A stretch of 38,875 nt of DNA from the NCBI GenBank assembly GCA_964537285.1, contig CAZHZT010000042.1, positions 1 through 38,875 on the forward strand, in the 5' to 3' direction. A program made the translations under genes and the position numbers. A model generated the notes under the pieces. That model made no database searches and was not told the origin of the DNA. It worked only from the letters and a program-made list of their open reading frames with translations. Source of the DNA: CAZHZT01 sp964537285 (lineage in GTDB: Bacteria; Bacteroidota; Bacteroidia; Chitinophagales; Saprospiraceae). This document shows, piece after piece, positions 8,681 through 15,755 of this stretch. The first letter of the stretch is position 1, and every line of letters starts with the position of its first letter.

Positions 8681-8789
8681 GTTCTTTGACAAATTGCGTG
8701 GAACTTCAAAATGATAAGCCTTTCAGCCACAAGGGCATTCAAGGCTTATCATTTTGAAGTTCCATTTTCCACAATTTATGTCAAAGAAC
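8681..8789. repeat. MITE-like palindromic element, family R2 (copy 1)
   Basis: About 109 bp with inverted ends GTTCTTTGACA and TGTCAAAGAAC. The inner arms are GGAACTTCAAAATGATAAGC and its complement. The short centre reads CTTTCAGCCACAAGGGCATT. The right end overlaps the stop codon of the ABC ATPase by one base. Other copies lie at 10803-10909 and, in part, 35050-35106. It has no coding capacity, lies between convergent genes and could act as a terminator. Confidence 0.85.
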
Positions 8790-9568
8790 TATATATGTAA
8801 ACGAGCCGGTTGCTCATTAATGATGCGAATAAACTCCTTGGTAAGGCTTTCGGCTTGCATTTGCGCCCTGAACTCTTCCATAGTGCTTTGATAAATCAGC
8901 TTTCCTTGGTGTATAATTGCCAGATCATCGCATAATAGCTCTACCTCACTCATAATATGCGAAGAAAAGATCACTGTTTTTCCATTTTCCTTACTTTGCC
9001 GGATCAGGTTGATAATATTTTCTGCGGAGATAACATCAAGGCCGGAAGTAGGTTCGTCGAACACAATCACGGACGGATCGTGAATGAGCGTGCGCGCGAT
9101 AGAGACTTTCTGCTTCATACCTGTAGAGAATTTTCCTATCCGTTTATTCGCAAATTCGTTTATTCCCAGCAGGGTAAATAAGGCTTCTTTGCGTTCCCTG
9201 AACACTTGCTTTTCCACTCGATACAATTTTGCAAAGAACCCTACCAGTTCATTCGGCGTTAAGCGTTCATACAGCCCTGTGGACCCTGTAAGGAAACCCA
9301 ATTGTGCCCGCACCTCTTGCCCCTGGCGAAGCACATCAAATCCATTCACAGCAATCCTGCCCCCTGTAGGGCGCAGAATGGTTGATATCATCCGGAGGGT
9401 GGTGGTTTTACCCGCGCCATTGGGTCCAAGCAGGGAGAATATGCGGCCGGGCCGGCAGGTGAAGCTGACATCATCGACGGCTTTTACGAATGCTTCCTTG
9501 CTATTGGAAAGCTGACGCTGGGTGCGGCTGAGCTTAAATTCTTTGGATACAGCGGTTACTTTTATCAT
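8789..9568 (-). CDS. ABC transporter ATP-binding protein (NatA-like)
   Basis: 259 residues. Cytoplasmic ATPase subunit of an ABC-2-type exporter. Walker A is GPNGAGKTTT (about 49-58), the Q-loop region is LGFLTGSTGLYERLT, the signature is FSTGMKQKVSIARTL, Walker B is VIVFDEPTSGLD and the switch His is in VIFSSHIMSE. The helical subdomain and the insert after the beta-2 strand (SRTQRQLSNSKEAF) resemble NatA sodium-export ATPases, which work with a membrane permease NatB. No permease gene is next to it in the window, so its partner and substrate are unknown. A 41-bp tandem repeat array lies just upstream of the start. Confidence 0.9.
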   Translation of the reverse strand: MIKVTAVSKEFKLSRTQRQLSNSKEAFVKAVDDVSFTCRPGRIFSLLGPNGAGKTTTLRMISTILRPTGGRIAVNGFDVLRQGQEVRAQLGFLTGSTGLYERLTPNELVGFFAKLYRVEKQVFRERKEALFTLLGINEFANKRIGKFSTGMKQKVSIARTLIHDPSVIVFDEPTSGLDVISAENIINLIRQSKENGKTVIFSSHIMSEVELLCDDLAIIHQGKLIYQSTMEEFRAQMQAESLTKEFIRIINEQPARLHI

Positions 9569-9591
9569 GGGGGCAAGTTAAGAAAATACTT

Positions 9592-9931
9592 GGAAAGACG
9601 AAGGCTTCAGCCTTCGACTAACGAAGATGCGTGGAAAGACGAAGGCTTCAGCCTNNNNNNNNNNNNNNNNNNNNNNNNNNNNNNNNNNNNNNNNNNNNNN
9701 NNNNNNNNNNNNNNNNNNNNNNNNNNNNNNNNNNNNNNNNNNNNNNNNNNNNNNTCGACTAACGAAGAAGATTGGAAAGTCGAAGGCTTCAGCCTTCGAC
9801 TAACGAAGAAGATTGGAAAGTCGAAGGCTTCAGCCTTCGACTAACGAAGATGCGTGGAAAGGCGAAGGCTTCAGCCTTCGCCTAACGAAGATGCGTGGAA
9901 AGACGAAGGCTTCAGCCTTCGACTAACGAAG
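9592..9931. repeat. 41-bp tandem repeat array with internal palindrome, interrupted by an assembly gap
   Basis: Units start at 9592, 9633, (gap), 9774, 9815, 9856 and 9897, each 41 bp. Every unit carries the palindrome CGAAGGCTTCAGCCTTCG (18 bp) and a 23-bp remainder in two versions, ending GATGCGT or GAAGATT. Positions 9655-9754 are exactly 100 Ns, a placeholder gap, so the true copy number is unknown. The base pair just outside the stem varies in step (T...A in some units, G...C in another, an unpaired A...A in the rest). 9569-9986 contains no gene. Confidence 0.9.
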
Positions 9932-9986
9932 TTTATGATATCAATTTTTGGCGAGTCATAATCATCTTAATCAATCATCTGCGCTT

Positions 9987-10784
9987 TCAAAACCGACTAA
10001 TACCATCATCGGTCTGTAGCACCACTACAGGAAAGTCTTCCGGACTCCTCAACACCAAGCCTTTATCTGAGCGGATCTGGAATTTTTCATCCTCTTGCCA
10101 GAACTCGAACCAGCGCTTCCGGTCAAAAATAATTCTGGCGGCACGGTAGGCAAAAGCAAAATACTGACCTCCTGAAGGTTTAATGGAAAAGCTATTGTCG
10201 CCGGCCCGTTCAAATTGGCCACTGGCAGAAACAATTTTTTCAATACCCGCTTTCACATTGCCTGCCTGCTCATTAGATGCATTCACTTCGATGAAAAAGG
10301 CATTGCTTTTAAGTACAGAAGTAGTTACATATAATTCACTATTCTTCAAGCGCTCCAGAGAACGTTCAAAGCCTTCTTTTTTGGGAATAGCCCCCATGAG
10401 AAAATTGTCCAGAGAGATGGTCTCTACCTTTTCTTCCTTGATATTTTGAAATGAAAAAGACAAACTTGTATCTTTTCCGGAAGCAAAGCTGGCACCGACC
10501 TCCGAATTAGATAGTTGCAAGGCCGCCATTAAACCAGAAAGTAGTTCGAGCCCCACAGATGTTTCGGCTTTCAGGGCTTTCGAACCATTAATGTCTGGTG
10601 TTCCTGTTTGAATAACAGGTAAGCCCGCCACATCAGGTTCAAACAAATCCAGCATACTCCCCCCATATTCCGAAAGATGCTTATTTTCTTTGAGGAGGAG
10701 TTTAAGCGGTGTTAAATCAGGCTTTGGAACGGCAATGATTTCATAGCCTTGATCTTTTAAGAGGTTTTGGATTACGTTGGTCAT
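9987..10784 (-). CDS. Bacterial gasdermin (pore-forming cell-death effector)
   Basis: 265 residues, the usual length for bacterial gasdermins. These are held inactive by a short C-terminal tail and, after proteolytic removal of the tail, form large pores in the inner membrane. The match is by recall of family features: the N-terminal helix and strand NVIQNLLKDQGYEIIAVPKP then DLTPLKLLL, the amphipathic glycine-rich helix SVGLELLSGLMAALQ (about 76-90), VETISLDNFL (120-129), the central strand pattern LYVTTSVLKSNAFFIEV (151-167), and FAFAYRAARIIFDRKRWFEF (209-228). The tail, about 240-265, is the likely inhibitory segment. There is no cysteine anywhere, so the N-terminal palmitoylated Cys known in some members is absent. 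The gene lies 116 bp downstream of a CHAT protease gene on the same strand, the expected partner. Confidence 0.85.
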   Translation of the reverse strand: MTNVIQNLLKDQGYEIIAVPKPDLTPLKLLLKENKHLSEYGGSMLDLFEPDVAGLPVIQTGTPDINGSKALKAETSVGLELLSGLMAALQLSNSEVGASFASGKDTSLSFSFQNIKEEKVETISLDNFLMGAIPKKEGFERSLERLKNSELYVTTSVLKSNAFFIEVNASNEQAGNVKAGIEKIVSASGQFERAGDNSFSIKPSGGQYFAFAYRAARIIFDRKRWFEFWQEDEKFQIRSDKGLVLRSPEDFPVVVLQTDDGISRF

Positions 10785-10802
10785 TGGTTATGGTTTTTAT
10801 TT

Positions 10803-10909
10803 GTTTGACAGAAATTGTGAAAAAATGGAACTTCAAAGTGACAAATCTTTCAACCACAAGAGCATTCAAGGCTTATCATTTTGAGGTTCCGCACAATTTG
10901 TCAAAGAAC
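10803..10909. repeat. MITE-like palindromic element, family R2 (copy 2), between the protease and gasdermin genes
   Basis: About 107 bp, inverted ends GTTTGACA and TGTCAAAGAAC, with inner arms GGAACTTCAAAGTGACAAAT and ATTTTGAGGTTCC. It is homologous to 8681-8789, but its left arm has drifted. The right end supplies the terminal TGA of the CHAT gene. In the transcript it would fold into a hairpin directly after the protease stop codon and before the gasdermin start. Confidence 0.82.
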
Positions 10910-13900
10910 GTTATTTTTTAGTAAGACAGGAATTTCATGAACAGGAACAGAAGTGCCTGTTGTTTTATATTTTTTCCTTTTGATAGCTAGCTTTGCAGAC
11001 TCATGCGCATACCCTACATCTTTTTGATTAAAAAGCATACGATAAAACCTTTCAGCATAAATCACAGCCGCTTCATCTGGAAAAAAGTCTTTTGTTACTA
11101 TTACATTATCTGCAAATGACAAGATTGCTTCTCCATACTTATGAGAATTACAGGAAGATAGAACTACGGTTTCTAGTTTTCCTTTCCCATCGGGATCTTT
11201 ACAATACAAGGAAATAATATCTGCAAAATCCTCTGTAGAAAGTGTTACTGGCCCGCCTCCGATATCCTCAAAATAAAGGCCATTTGCTTTTGAACTATGC
11301 AAAGAGATATGCAAAATATCCGGTTGATATTTAGTAATCAAATCCAAAAATACATCCTCCTCGACCCCAGTTTCAATTCTAAGCTCTTCGAACTTATTTC
11401 TATGGTCAGCAACTTGACGGGCTTGTTGAATTTTTTTATACTCTTTCCCGAAATCAAGAGGATTTTGTCCTTTAGGGCTTGAACAAATGAATAAGACCTT
11501 TTTAGGTGCATCTGAATCAGGCGGGGGGGCTGAAGGAGAGTCGGTAGTACCAGTTCCGGCTGTTGGAGGCTTTGAAATTCCCGCTCCATCAATAGCATTT
11601 TCAATTTCTTTGGCCAGCTCCATAATATCGAAGACTATTCTATTCCTTTGCACAGATTCTTCATTAAACCCTAACAAGCCGTTCCGAGCCCTCCTTTTCA
11701 AATCATTGTATCGACCTTCCAATAAACTTACGTCGTTTTTTATTCTTTCAGGCACCCTTACTTTCAATAAGGCAATAGCCTCATCCAGCCTATTTTGTCC
11801 AATCAATTCATTGATTTCAGCCATATTATTTGATGTATTTGATTCATTGGTAATTGATTTACTTGCACGTGTTTCAATTAAGTCAGTCGGAATACTTTCA
11901 TTTAGGTTTAAAACTGACCTTTCTACCGAATCTTTTAGAAATTCGAAACCTGATCCAGAGATTGTTTTTAAAATATTAAGGCTAATCCAATCTCCCTTAT
12001 ATAATCCTTTTGACTCTATTTTTAGTTCCGTCCTGATATGTCTATCATTCTTAAACTTAGTTAATAGCTTCTTCAAAGTCTCATCAATTAAGATATATAA
12101 GGCGGAAGGCTCTTTTCCATATAAAGATAAATTGACAGCATTGATCTTCCAATCTTCTTCAACTTTGGCATAAGTTCCCGGTAAGCTCCGATCCTTAAAA
12201 ACCACATTATTCTTCCACATCAACTGAAAATCCGGAATATATTCTCTTAACCGGACCATTAGCTTATTAACTGTACCTGCCGGAATAAAAGGAAAGAAAA
12301 TGAAGCGAATTTCAACAGGTTTACCAACTAGTAGATGCTTTAAATCAGGTTCATAATTAGAAAGTAAGGCAGGAAAGATAAATTGTTTATTTTCTTTTCT
12401 AAGGCTTTCTATCTCAAAACAAAGATCATATTCGAACATGATCATAAGTAATAAGTTGCGATCTGTTTCTGGATATTCTTTCCAGGTATTTCTATTCAGA
12501 GTGTTTGTAGATACCGGATTTTCCAAGCCACTATTAAAAACTTTAAATATTCCATTTTTGAGCCAGTTTGGATTGATGATAATCCATTTTTTCAACTTTT
12601 CATTTCCACTAAAATAAACTATCTCTCCAAGATTAGAAAGCAATTGTAACAAAGCTTCGCCTGCATTTTCATCTAATTCCGGCGCGCACACCTTTTGAAT
12701 GAACTCTTCATGAGAAATATAGTTTTCTGATCGTCGTTGAAGCAATTCATCTTTTATTCTTAGCCAATGTTTGTTGTATACCCTTTTAAAAATGTTTTTC
12801 TCAATCCTAGGTACACTTTCCCGAATTTTTTTGTGAAGCAATTCAAAGCCTTCTTTTTCCTGGCAACTTATCGGAATGATTGGCCCGATAATGTTTTTAA
12901 ATGTTTCGCTGGTTCCTAAGCTTTTGGAACTATGATCCTTCTCTAGGTCAATTTTGTTTTTTACTCGAATTACAGGGCTTGGCCGATCCGAATCGCTATC
13001 AAATGATATAGAGTTTACCATTTGAATCCAATAATTAAAATTAACGTAGTTTTCATTTTTGGGAACATCATCGTAAGAAGTCACAAAAAGATAAAGTGAT
13101 TTAGGGCTGCAAAACAATTGCTGCGCTTCTCTATAATAGTCTTGCCCTCCAAAATCCCAAATATTTAATTGAAAATTGATTTTATCATCAAGGCCAGTAA
13201 TATTGGGTTCGAGGTTTTCAATAAAATAAGGAGAAATAGCAATATCAAGGCCTTCGGTACGGTCTTCCTCCATCATTATAGGCGCCTCTATATTCAATAG
13301 TTTTTCTCTCAAAGAAGACTTTCCTACAAGTTTGTTCCCAAGTAAAATCATCTTTGCCTGATGCAGATACGTAATTTCTTCTTTATTTTGAATTGACGCC
13401 AAATACTCCCTTACTCCATTAACGGAGTTTTCTCTTCCCCCACTATTCATTACCTCAGCAAATAAGCCCAAAGGATTATTATTTAAATATAAGGTTTCAA
13501 GAGAAGGTGGTAATAAAAAACCCTCTGGCCATTCTTCTAATTGATTATCCTCCAAATCCAGCACTTTCAATTTGGGCAGAGCTCCTTTAACTTCCAACTT
13601 TTTCAGCCCACTTTTGTAGAAATAGGCGAACTGAAGGGAATCAAAACCTTTTGGAAAATTTACTTCGCTTAAATTGGAATTAGCACTCAAATCAAGACAG
13701 CGTAGCATCTGGCAGGCTGAAGCAAAAACAAAGGTATTCAAAACATTCCGACTCACATCCAGGCGCTTCAATTGGCGGCAATTGGGTAAGCGCAGCCGCT
13801 CAATTTTACAATCACTGGCATCCAGCATTTTCAAAGCCGGCATATCGCCGTCAAAAGTGAGTTCTTTCAGCGTTTCGTTATCGCTTATATCCAGGTATTC

Positions 13901-14185
13901 CAGGGAATCAAATTGCTCGCTCAGATGCAGGGCGGGCAATTTGTTTTCCGTTAGATACAAGGCTTTTAAATCACTTAGTGCCGGATCTTCCAGGAAGGGG
14001 AATTCCGTCAAGCCATTGGTGCGTAGATTCAGGCCAATGAGTTTACCCTCTTCTACCAGATATTGGTTTTTATCCTCCTCTTTTCGTCCGTAGTGCATAA
14101 AGCTTTCGGGCGACTCGGCCTTTGAAGGCTTTAATTCCAGCTTGAAATATTTTTCTATCTCAGAAATGATCCGGGGCTTTGTCAT
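10901..14185 (-). CDS. LRR-Roc-COR-EAD-CHAT multidomain protease
   Basis: 1094 residues. Residues about 45-250 are leucine-rich repeats (LKALYLTENKL, LKVLDLEDNQL, LETLYLNNNPL). Residues 275-450 are a Roc GTPase with G1 GNKLVGKSS (283-291), switch II DFGGQ (344-348) and NKID (410-413). Residues about 455-760 fit a COR domain. Residues about 787-865 (INELIGQNRLDEAIALL, then RYNDLKRRARNGLLGF) resemble effector-associated domain EAD11, followed by a Pro/Ser/Thr linker. Residues 895-1094 are a CHAT caspase-like protease with His963 in ILHISLHSS and Cys1012 in VVLSSCNSH. Known members of these families suggest an LRR sensor and GTPase switch controlling a protease; the gasdermin just downstream is the obvious substrate. 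The C-terminus (LKNNVL) ends in a stop formed by the R2 repeat. The ligand is unknown. Confidence 0.9.
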   Translation of the reverse strand: MTKPRIISEIEKYFKLELKPSKAESPESFMHYGRKEEDKNQYLVEEGKLIGLNLRTNGLTEFPFLEDPALSDLKALYLTENKLPALHLSEQFDSLEYLDISDNETLKELTFDGDMPALKMLDASDCKIERLRLPNCRQLKRLDVSRNVLNTFVFASACQMLRCLDLSANSNLSEVNFPKGFDSLQFAYFYKSGLKKLEVKGALPKLKVLDLEDNQLEEWPEGFLLPPSLETLYLNNNPLGLFAEVMNSGGRENSVNGVREYLASIQNKEEITYLHQAKMILLGNKLVGKSSLREKLLNIEAPIMMEEDRTEGLDIAISPYFIENLEPNITGLDDKINFQLNIWDFGGQDYYREAQQLFCSPKSLYLFVTSYDDVPKNENYVNFNYWIQMVNSISFDSDSDRPSPVIRVKNKIDLEKDHSSKSLGTSETFKNIIGPIIPISCQEKEGFELLHKKIRESVPRIEKNIFKRVYNKHWLRIKDELLQRRSENYISHEEFIQKVCAPELDENAGEALLQLLSNLGEIVYFSGNEKLKKWIIINPNWLKNGIFKVFNSGLENPVSTNTLNRNTWKEYPETDRNLLLMIMFEYDLCFEIESLRKENKQFIFPALLSNYEPDLKHLLVGKPVEIRFIFFPFIPAGTVNKLMVRLREYIPDFQLMWKNNVVFKDRSLPGTYAKVEEDWKINAVNLSLYGKEPSALYILIDETLKKLLTKFKNDRHIRTELKIESKGLYKGDWISLNILKTISGSGFEFLKDSVERSVLNLNESIPTDLIETRASKSITNESNTSNNMAEINELIGQNRLDEAIALLKVRVPERIKNDVSLLEGRYNDLKRRARNGLLGFNEESVQRNRIVFDIMELAKEIENAIDGAGISKPPTAGTGTTDSPSAPPPDSDAPKKVLFICSSPKGQNPLDFGKEYKKIQQARQVADHRNKFEELRIETGVEEDVFLDLITKYQPDILHISLHSSKANGLYFEDIGGGPVTLSTEDFADIISLYCKDPDGKGKLETVVLSSCNSHKYGEAILSFADNVIVTKDFFPDEAAVIYAERFYRMLFNQKDVGYAHESAKLAIKRKKYKTTGTSVPVHEIPVLLKNNVL

Positions 14186-14226
14186 GAGGTTTTATGTTTT
14201 GAATAAAAAATATTTTTTCCTGGTCA

Positions 14227-14400
14227 ATTCGCAAATAGTTTGATCACAGATTACGCGGATGACACAGATGAGTTTGGAGCTGCGCTCCAAAATGATTTTG
14301 AAAAGCGGCCTTCGGCCGCGAAGAGTTAAGTCCTTTTTGGAGCGCAGCTCCAAACTCATCTGTGTCATCCGCGTAATCTGTGATCAAACTATTTGCGAAT
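14227..14400. repeat. Perfect 66-bp inverted repeat element, family R4 (copy 1)
   Basis: Arms 14227-14292 and 14335-14400 are exact reverse complements over 66 bp, beginning ATTCGCAAATAGTTTGATCA and including ACAGATTACGCGGATGACAC and TTTGGAGCTGCGCTCCAAAA. The 42-nt loop holds a second palindrome, GCGGCCTTCGGCCGC. A diverged copy lies at 18231-18402, so the two bracket the retroelement cassette. 14186-14564 contains no gene other than this element, the heptamer array and the VR1-associated hairpin. Confidence 0.9.
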
Positions 14401-14420
14401 AAAAATTAAATCGCTCAATC

Positions 14421-14504
14421 TCGTTCTCCGTTCTCCGTTCCCCGTTCCCCGTTCCCCGTTCTCCGTTCTCCATTCCCCGTTCTCCGTTTCCCGTTTCCCG
14501 TTCA
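14421..14504 (+). repeat. Heptamer repeat array, single orientation (array 3)
   Basis: About twelve 7-bp units CCGTTCT, CCGTTCC and CCGTTTC, the same family as arrays 1, 2 and 4 but without the inverted second half. It lies between the R4 inverted repeat and the 3' hairpin of the first target gene. Confidence 0.85.
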
Positions 14505-14525
14505 CCCTCCTTTCACCTCCACTCC

Positions 14526-14568
14526 GTAGGCTGCGTACCCGCGCCTGCCGGCAGCGGTACTTGCCTAC
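14526..14568 (-). other. Hairpin/cruciform just downstream of variable repeat 1
   Basis: GTAGGC pairs with GCCTAC at the ends, GTACC with GGTAC inside, around the palindrome TGCCGGCA. It overlaps the stop of the first target gene and lies 37 bp beyond the VR. An identical 43-bp hairpin follows VR2 (17248-17290) and none follows the TR. In studied DGRs a hairpin placed here improves mutagenic homing at the target. Confidence 0.75.
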
Positions 14569-15437
14569 TCCATTCCGGAAGGAGAGTTCGTTGCCTCCGC
14601 TGAACTGGGGGCCAAGACCAAACGGAAGCCGACGCCGTCGATGCGGTCCGTCGGATGCCAGCTGAACCGGTTCGAGACACGGCAGCCCCCGGCGTAGCTG
14701 AACCACGCGCCGCCGCGAAGAACGCGGCTCCGGCCGCTAGAAGGACCCTTTGGGTTGTTTACTATGTCTTCATTTCGACAATGTTGATAATAATCGCTGC
14801 CATACCAATCGTGAACCCATTCATATACATTTCCACTCATATCATAAATCCCCAGCTCATTTGGCTGTTTTTGCCCAATTTCTTTTGTTTCACTATGACT
14901 ATTGTGATTATACCAACCAAGCTGTTTCAACTTATCCCCCCCTCCATAGCTTGTATAAATATCTACAGATTTAAGTCTTGATTCGACCTTTTGTAAGCTT
15001 CTTTTATGTCCCCCTTTGGCAGCATATTCCCATTCCGCTTCAGTAGGGAGTCGGAAACGAAAATTAGTCAGTAAATCGTTTTTAATTGAATAATTCTGAT
15101 TTAACCTTTTTAAAAAAGCTTCAGGAACTGCCTCATCTTGCCCTCCCTCTACAATGTCTAGCCAGGAAACCTTTTCTACAGGCCGGTTTTGCCCTTTGAA
15201 ATAAGAAGGGTTGTGGCCATCCATAATAGCTGACCATACTGCCTGGGTTACCGGGTATTTGCCGATATAGTAGCTTTGGGTAAGGCGAACCCAATGTTCT
15301 GGTTTTTCTCCAAAACCTGTGCTTCCTTCCCCACTCCCCATAATAAACAGCCCTTTTTTCACCAGCACCATTTCATAGTATAGGTTTTCAGCGATAGGGT
15401 GATTGTAATGGTTGGGAAGAGATGTTTCATTGTTCAT
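14565..15437 (-). CDS. DGR target protein 1: FGE/SUMF1-fold variable protein
   Basis: 290 residues of the formylglycine-generating-enzyme (C-type-lectin-like) fold with no signal peptide. Landmarks are the N-terminal EMVLVKKGLFIMGS, the PVTQAVWSAIMDGHNPSYFK segment, FRLPTEAEWEYAAKGG, NELGIYDMSGNVYEWVHDW and the closing GVGFRLVLAPSS. The VR encodes the ligand-facing end: residues running from RVLRGGAWFSYAGGCRVSNR to FSWHPTDRIDGVG. A Cys matching the second catalytic Cys of true FGE (seven residues after the Trp) is present, but the first is replaced by a variable residue, so it is probably a binding protein rather than an enzyme. It is strongly similar to target 2 along its length, consistent with duplication. 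It is the last DGR gene before the CHAT gene. Confidence 0.88.
   Translation of the reverse strand: MNNETSLPNHYNHPIAENLYYEMVLVKKGLFIMGSGEGSTGFGEKPEHWVRLTQSYYIGKYPVTQAVWSAIMDGHNPSYFKGQNRPVEKVSWLDIVEGGQDEAVPEAFLKRLNQNYSIKNDLLTNFRFRLPTEAEWEYAAKGGHKRSLQKVESRLKSVDIYTSYGGGDKLKQLGWYNHNSHSETKEIGQKQPNELGIYDMSGNVYEWVHDWYGSDYYQHCRNEDIVNNPKGPSSGRSRVLRGGAWFSYAGGCRVSNRFSWHPTDRIDGVGFRLVLAPSSAEATNSPSGME
14605..14736 (-). other. Variable repeat VR1
   Basis: 132 bp, aligned to the TR (15616-15747) without gaps. I count 20 differences: 19 at positions where the TR coding strand has A, and one C-to-T (Arg to Trp). The 3' boundary on the sense strand carries the probable IMH, CCAGTTCAGCGGAGGC, against CCAGCTCAACGGAGTG at the TR. 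Confidence 0.92.
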
Positions 15438-15583
15438 TTGATTGAATTAATATAACTACAATAGACATTTATTTGTTTCTTAAAAAGGTGCAGTATCAGA
15501 GCGTTCAAACCAGTTACTAGCACTAATACTGCGAGCAGCGAACCGCTGCCTTTTTGCCTCAAAAGAGGGCAGGATAATCATCT

Positions 15584-15596
15584 GTTCAGCGGAGGC
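15584..15596 (+). other. 13-nt inverted copy of the target IMH sequence beside the template repeat
   Basis: GTTCAGCGGAGGC here is on the plus strand, while the same 13 bases occur on the minus strand at the 3' ends of VR1 (14593-14605) and VR2 (17315-17327). A template RNA running past the TR would thus contain the exact complement of the target sense strand at the IMH. It can also pair imperfectly (10 of 13) with the TR's own IMH*. Two small hairpins lie further downstream in the RNA sense (GCAGCG/CGCTGC at 15535-15549, CCTC/GAGG near 15557-15568). Confidence 0.6.
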
Positions 15597-15615
15597 TATC
15601 CAGCACTCCGTTGAG

Positions 15616-15747
15616 CTGGGGGCCAAGACTAAACGGAAGCCGACGTTGTTGTTGCGGTTCGTCGGATGCCGGTTGTTCCGGTTCGAGACACGGCAGTTCT
15701 CGGCGTTGTTGTTCCACGCGCCGCCGCGAATAACGCGGTTCTGGCCG
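15616..15747 (-). other. Template repeat (TR) of the diversity-generating retroelement
   Basis: 132 bp beginning 8 nt after the RT stop codon. Read in the target frame it would encode RVIRGGAWNNNAENCRVSNR then NNRHPTNRNNNVGF. The runs of AAC codons are the signature of a DGR template: two adenines per codon to mutate and no route to a stop codon. It is not part of an open gene. It lies in a 318-bp gene-free stretch (15438-15755) that also holds the putative template-RNA 3' region. Confidence 0.95.
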
Positions 15748-15755
15748 TACGATGA

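Noticed and set aside
9592..9931. Regular repeats that could be taken for a CRISPR array
   Set aside because: The parts between palindromes are not unique spacers but two recurring versions of one tandem unit, the period is 41 bp throughout, and no cas gene is near.
11487..12173. 228-codon plus-strand frame
   Set aside because: Antisense to the COR-EAD-CHAT part of the Roco protease, whose motifs are intact on the minus strand.
14655..14981. 108-codon plus-strand frame with hydrophobic C-terminal part
   Set aside because: Shadow of the DGR target 1 gene across VR1; a real gene here would be rewritten by each homing event.
15616..15747. TR as the 3' end of a third, broken target gene
   Set aside because: There is no FGE-like frame upstream of it: it begins 8 nt after the RT stop codon, and the AAC runs and lack of the downstream hairpin identify it as the template.
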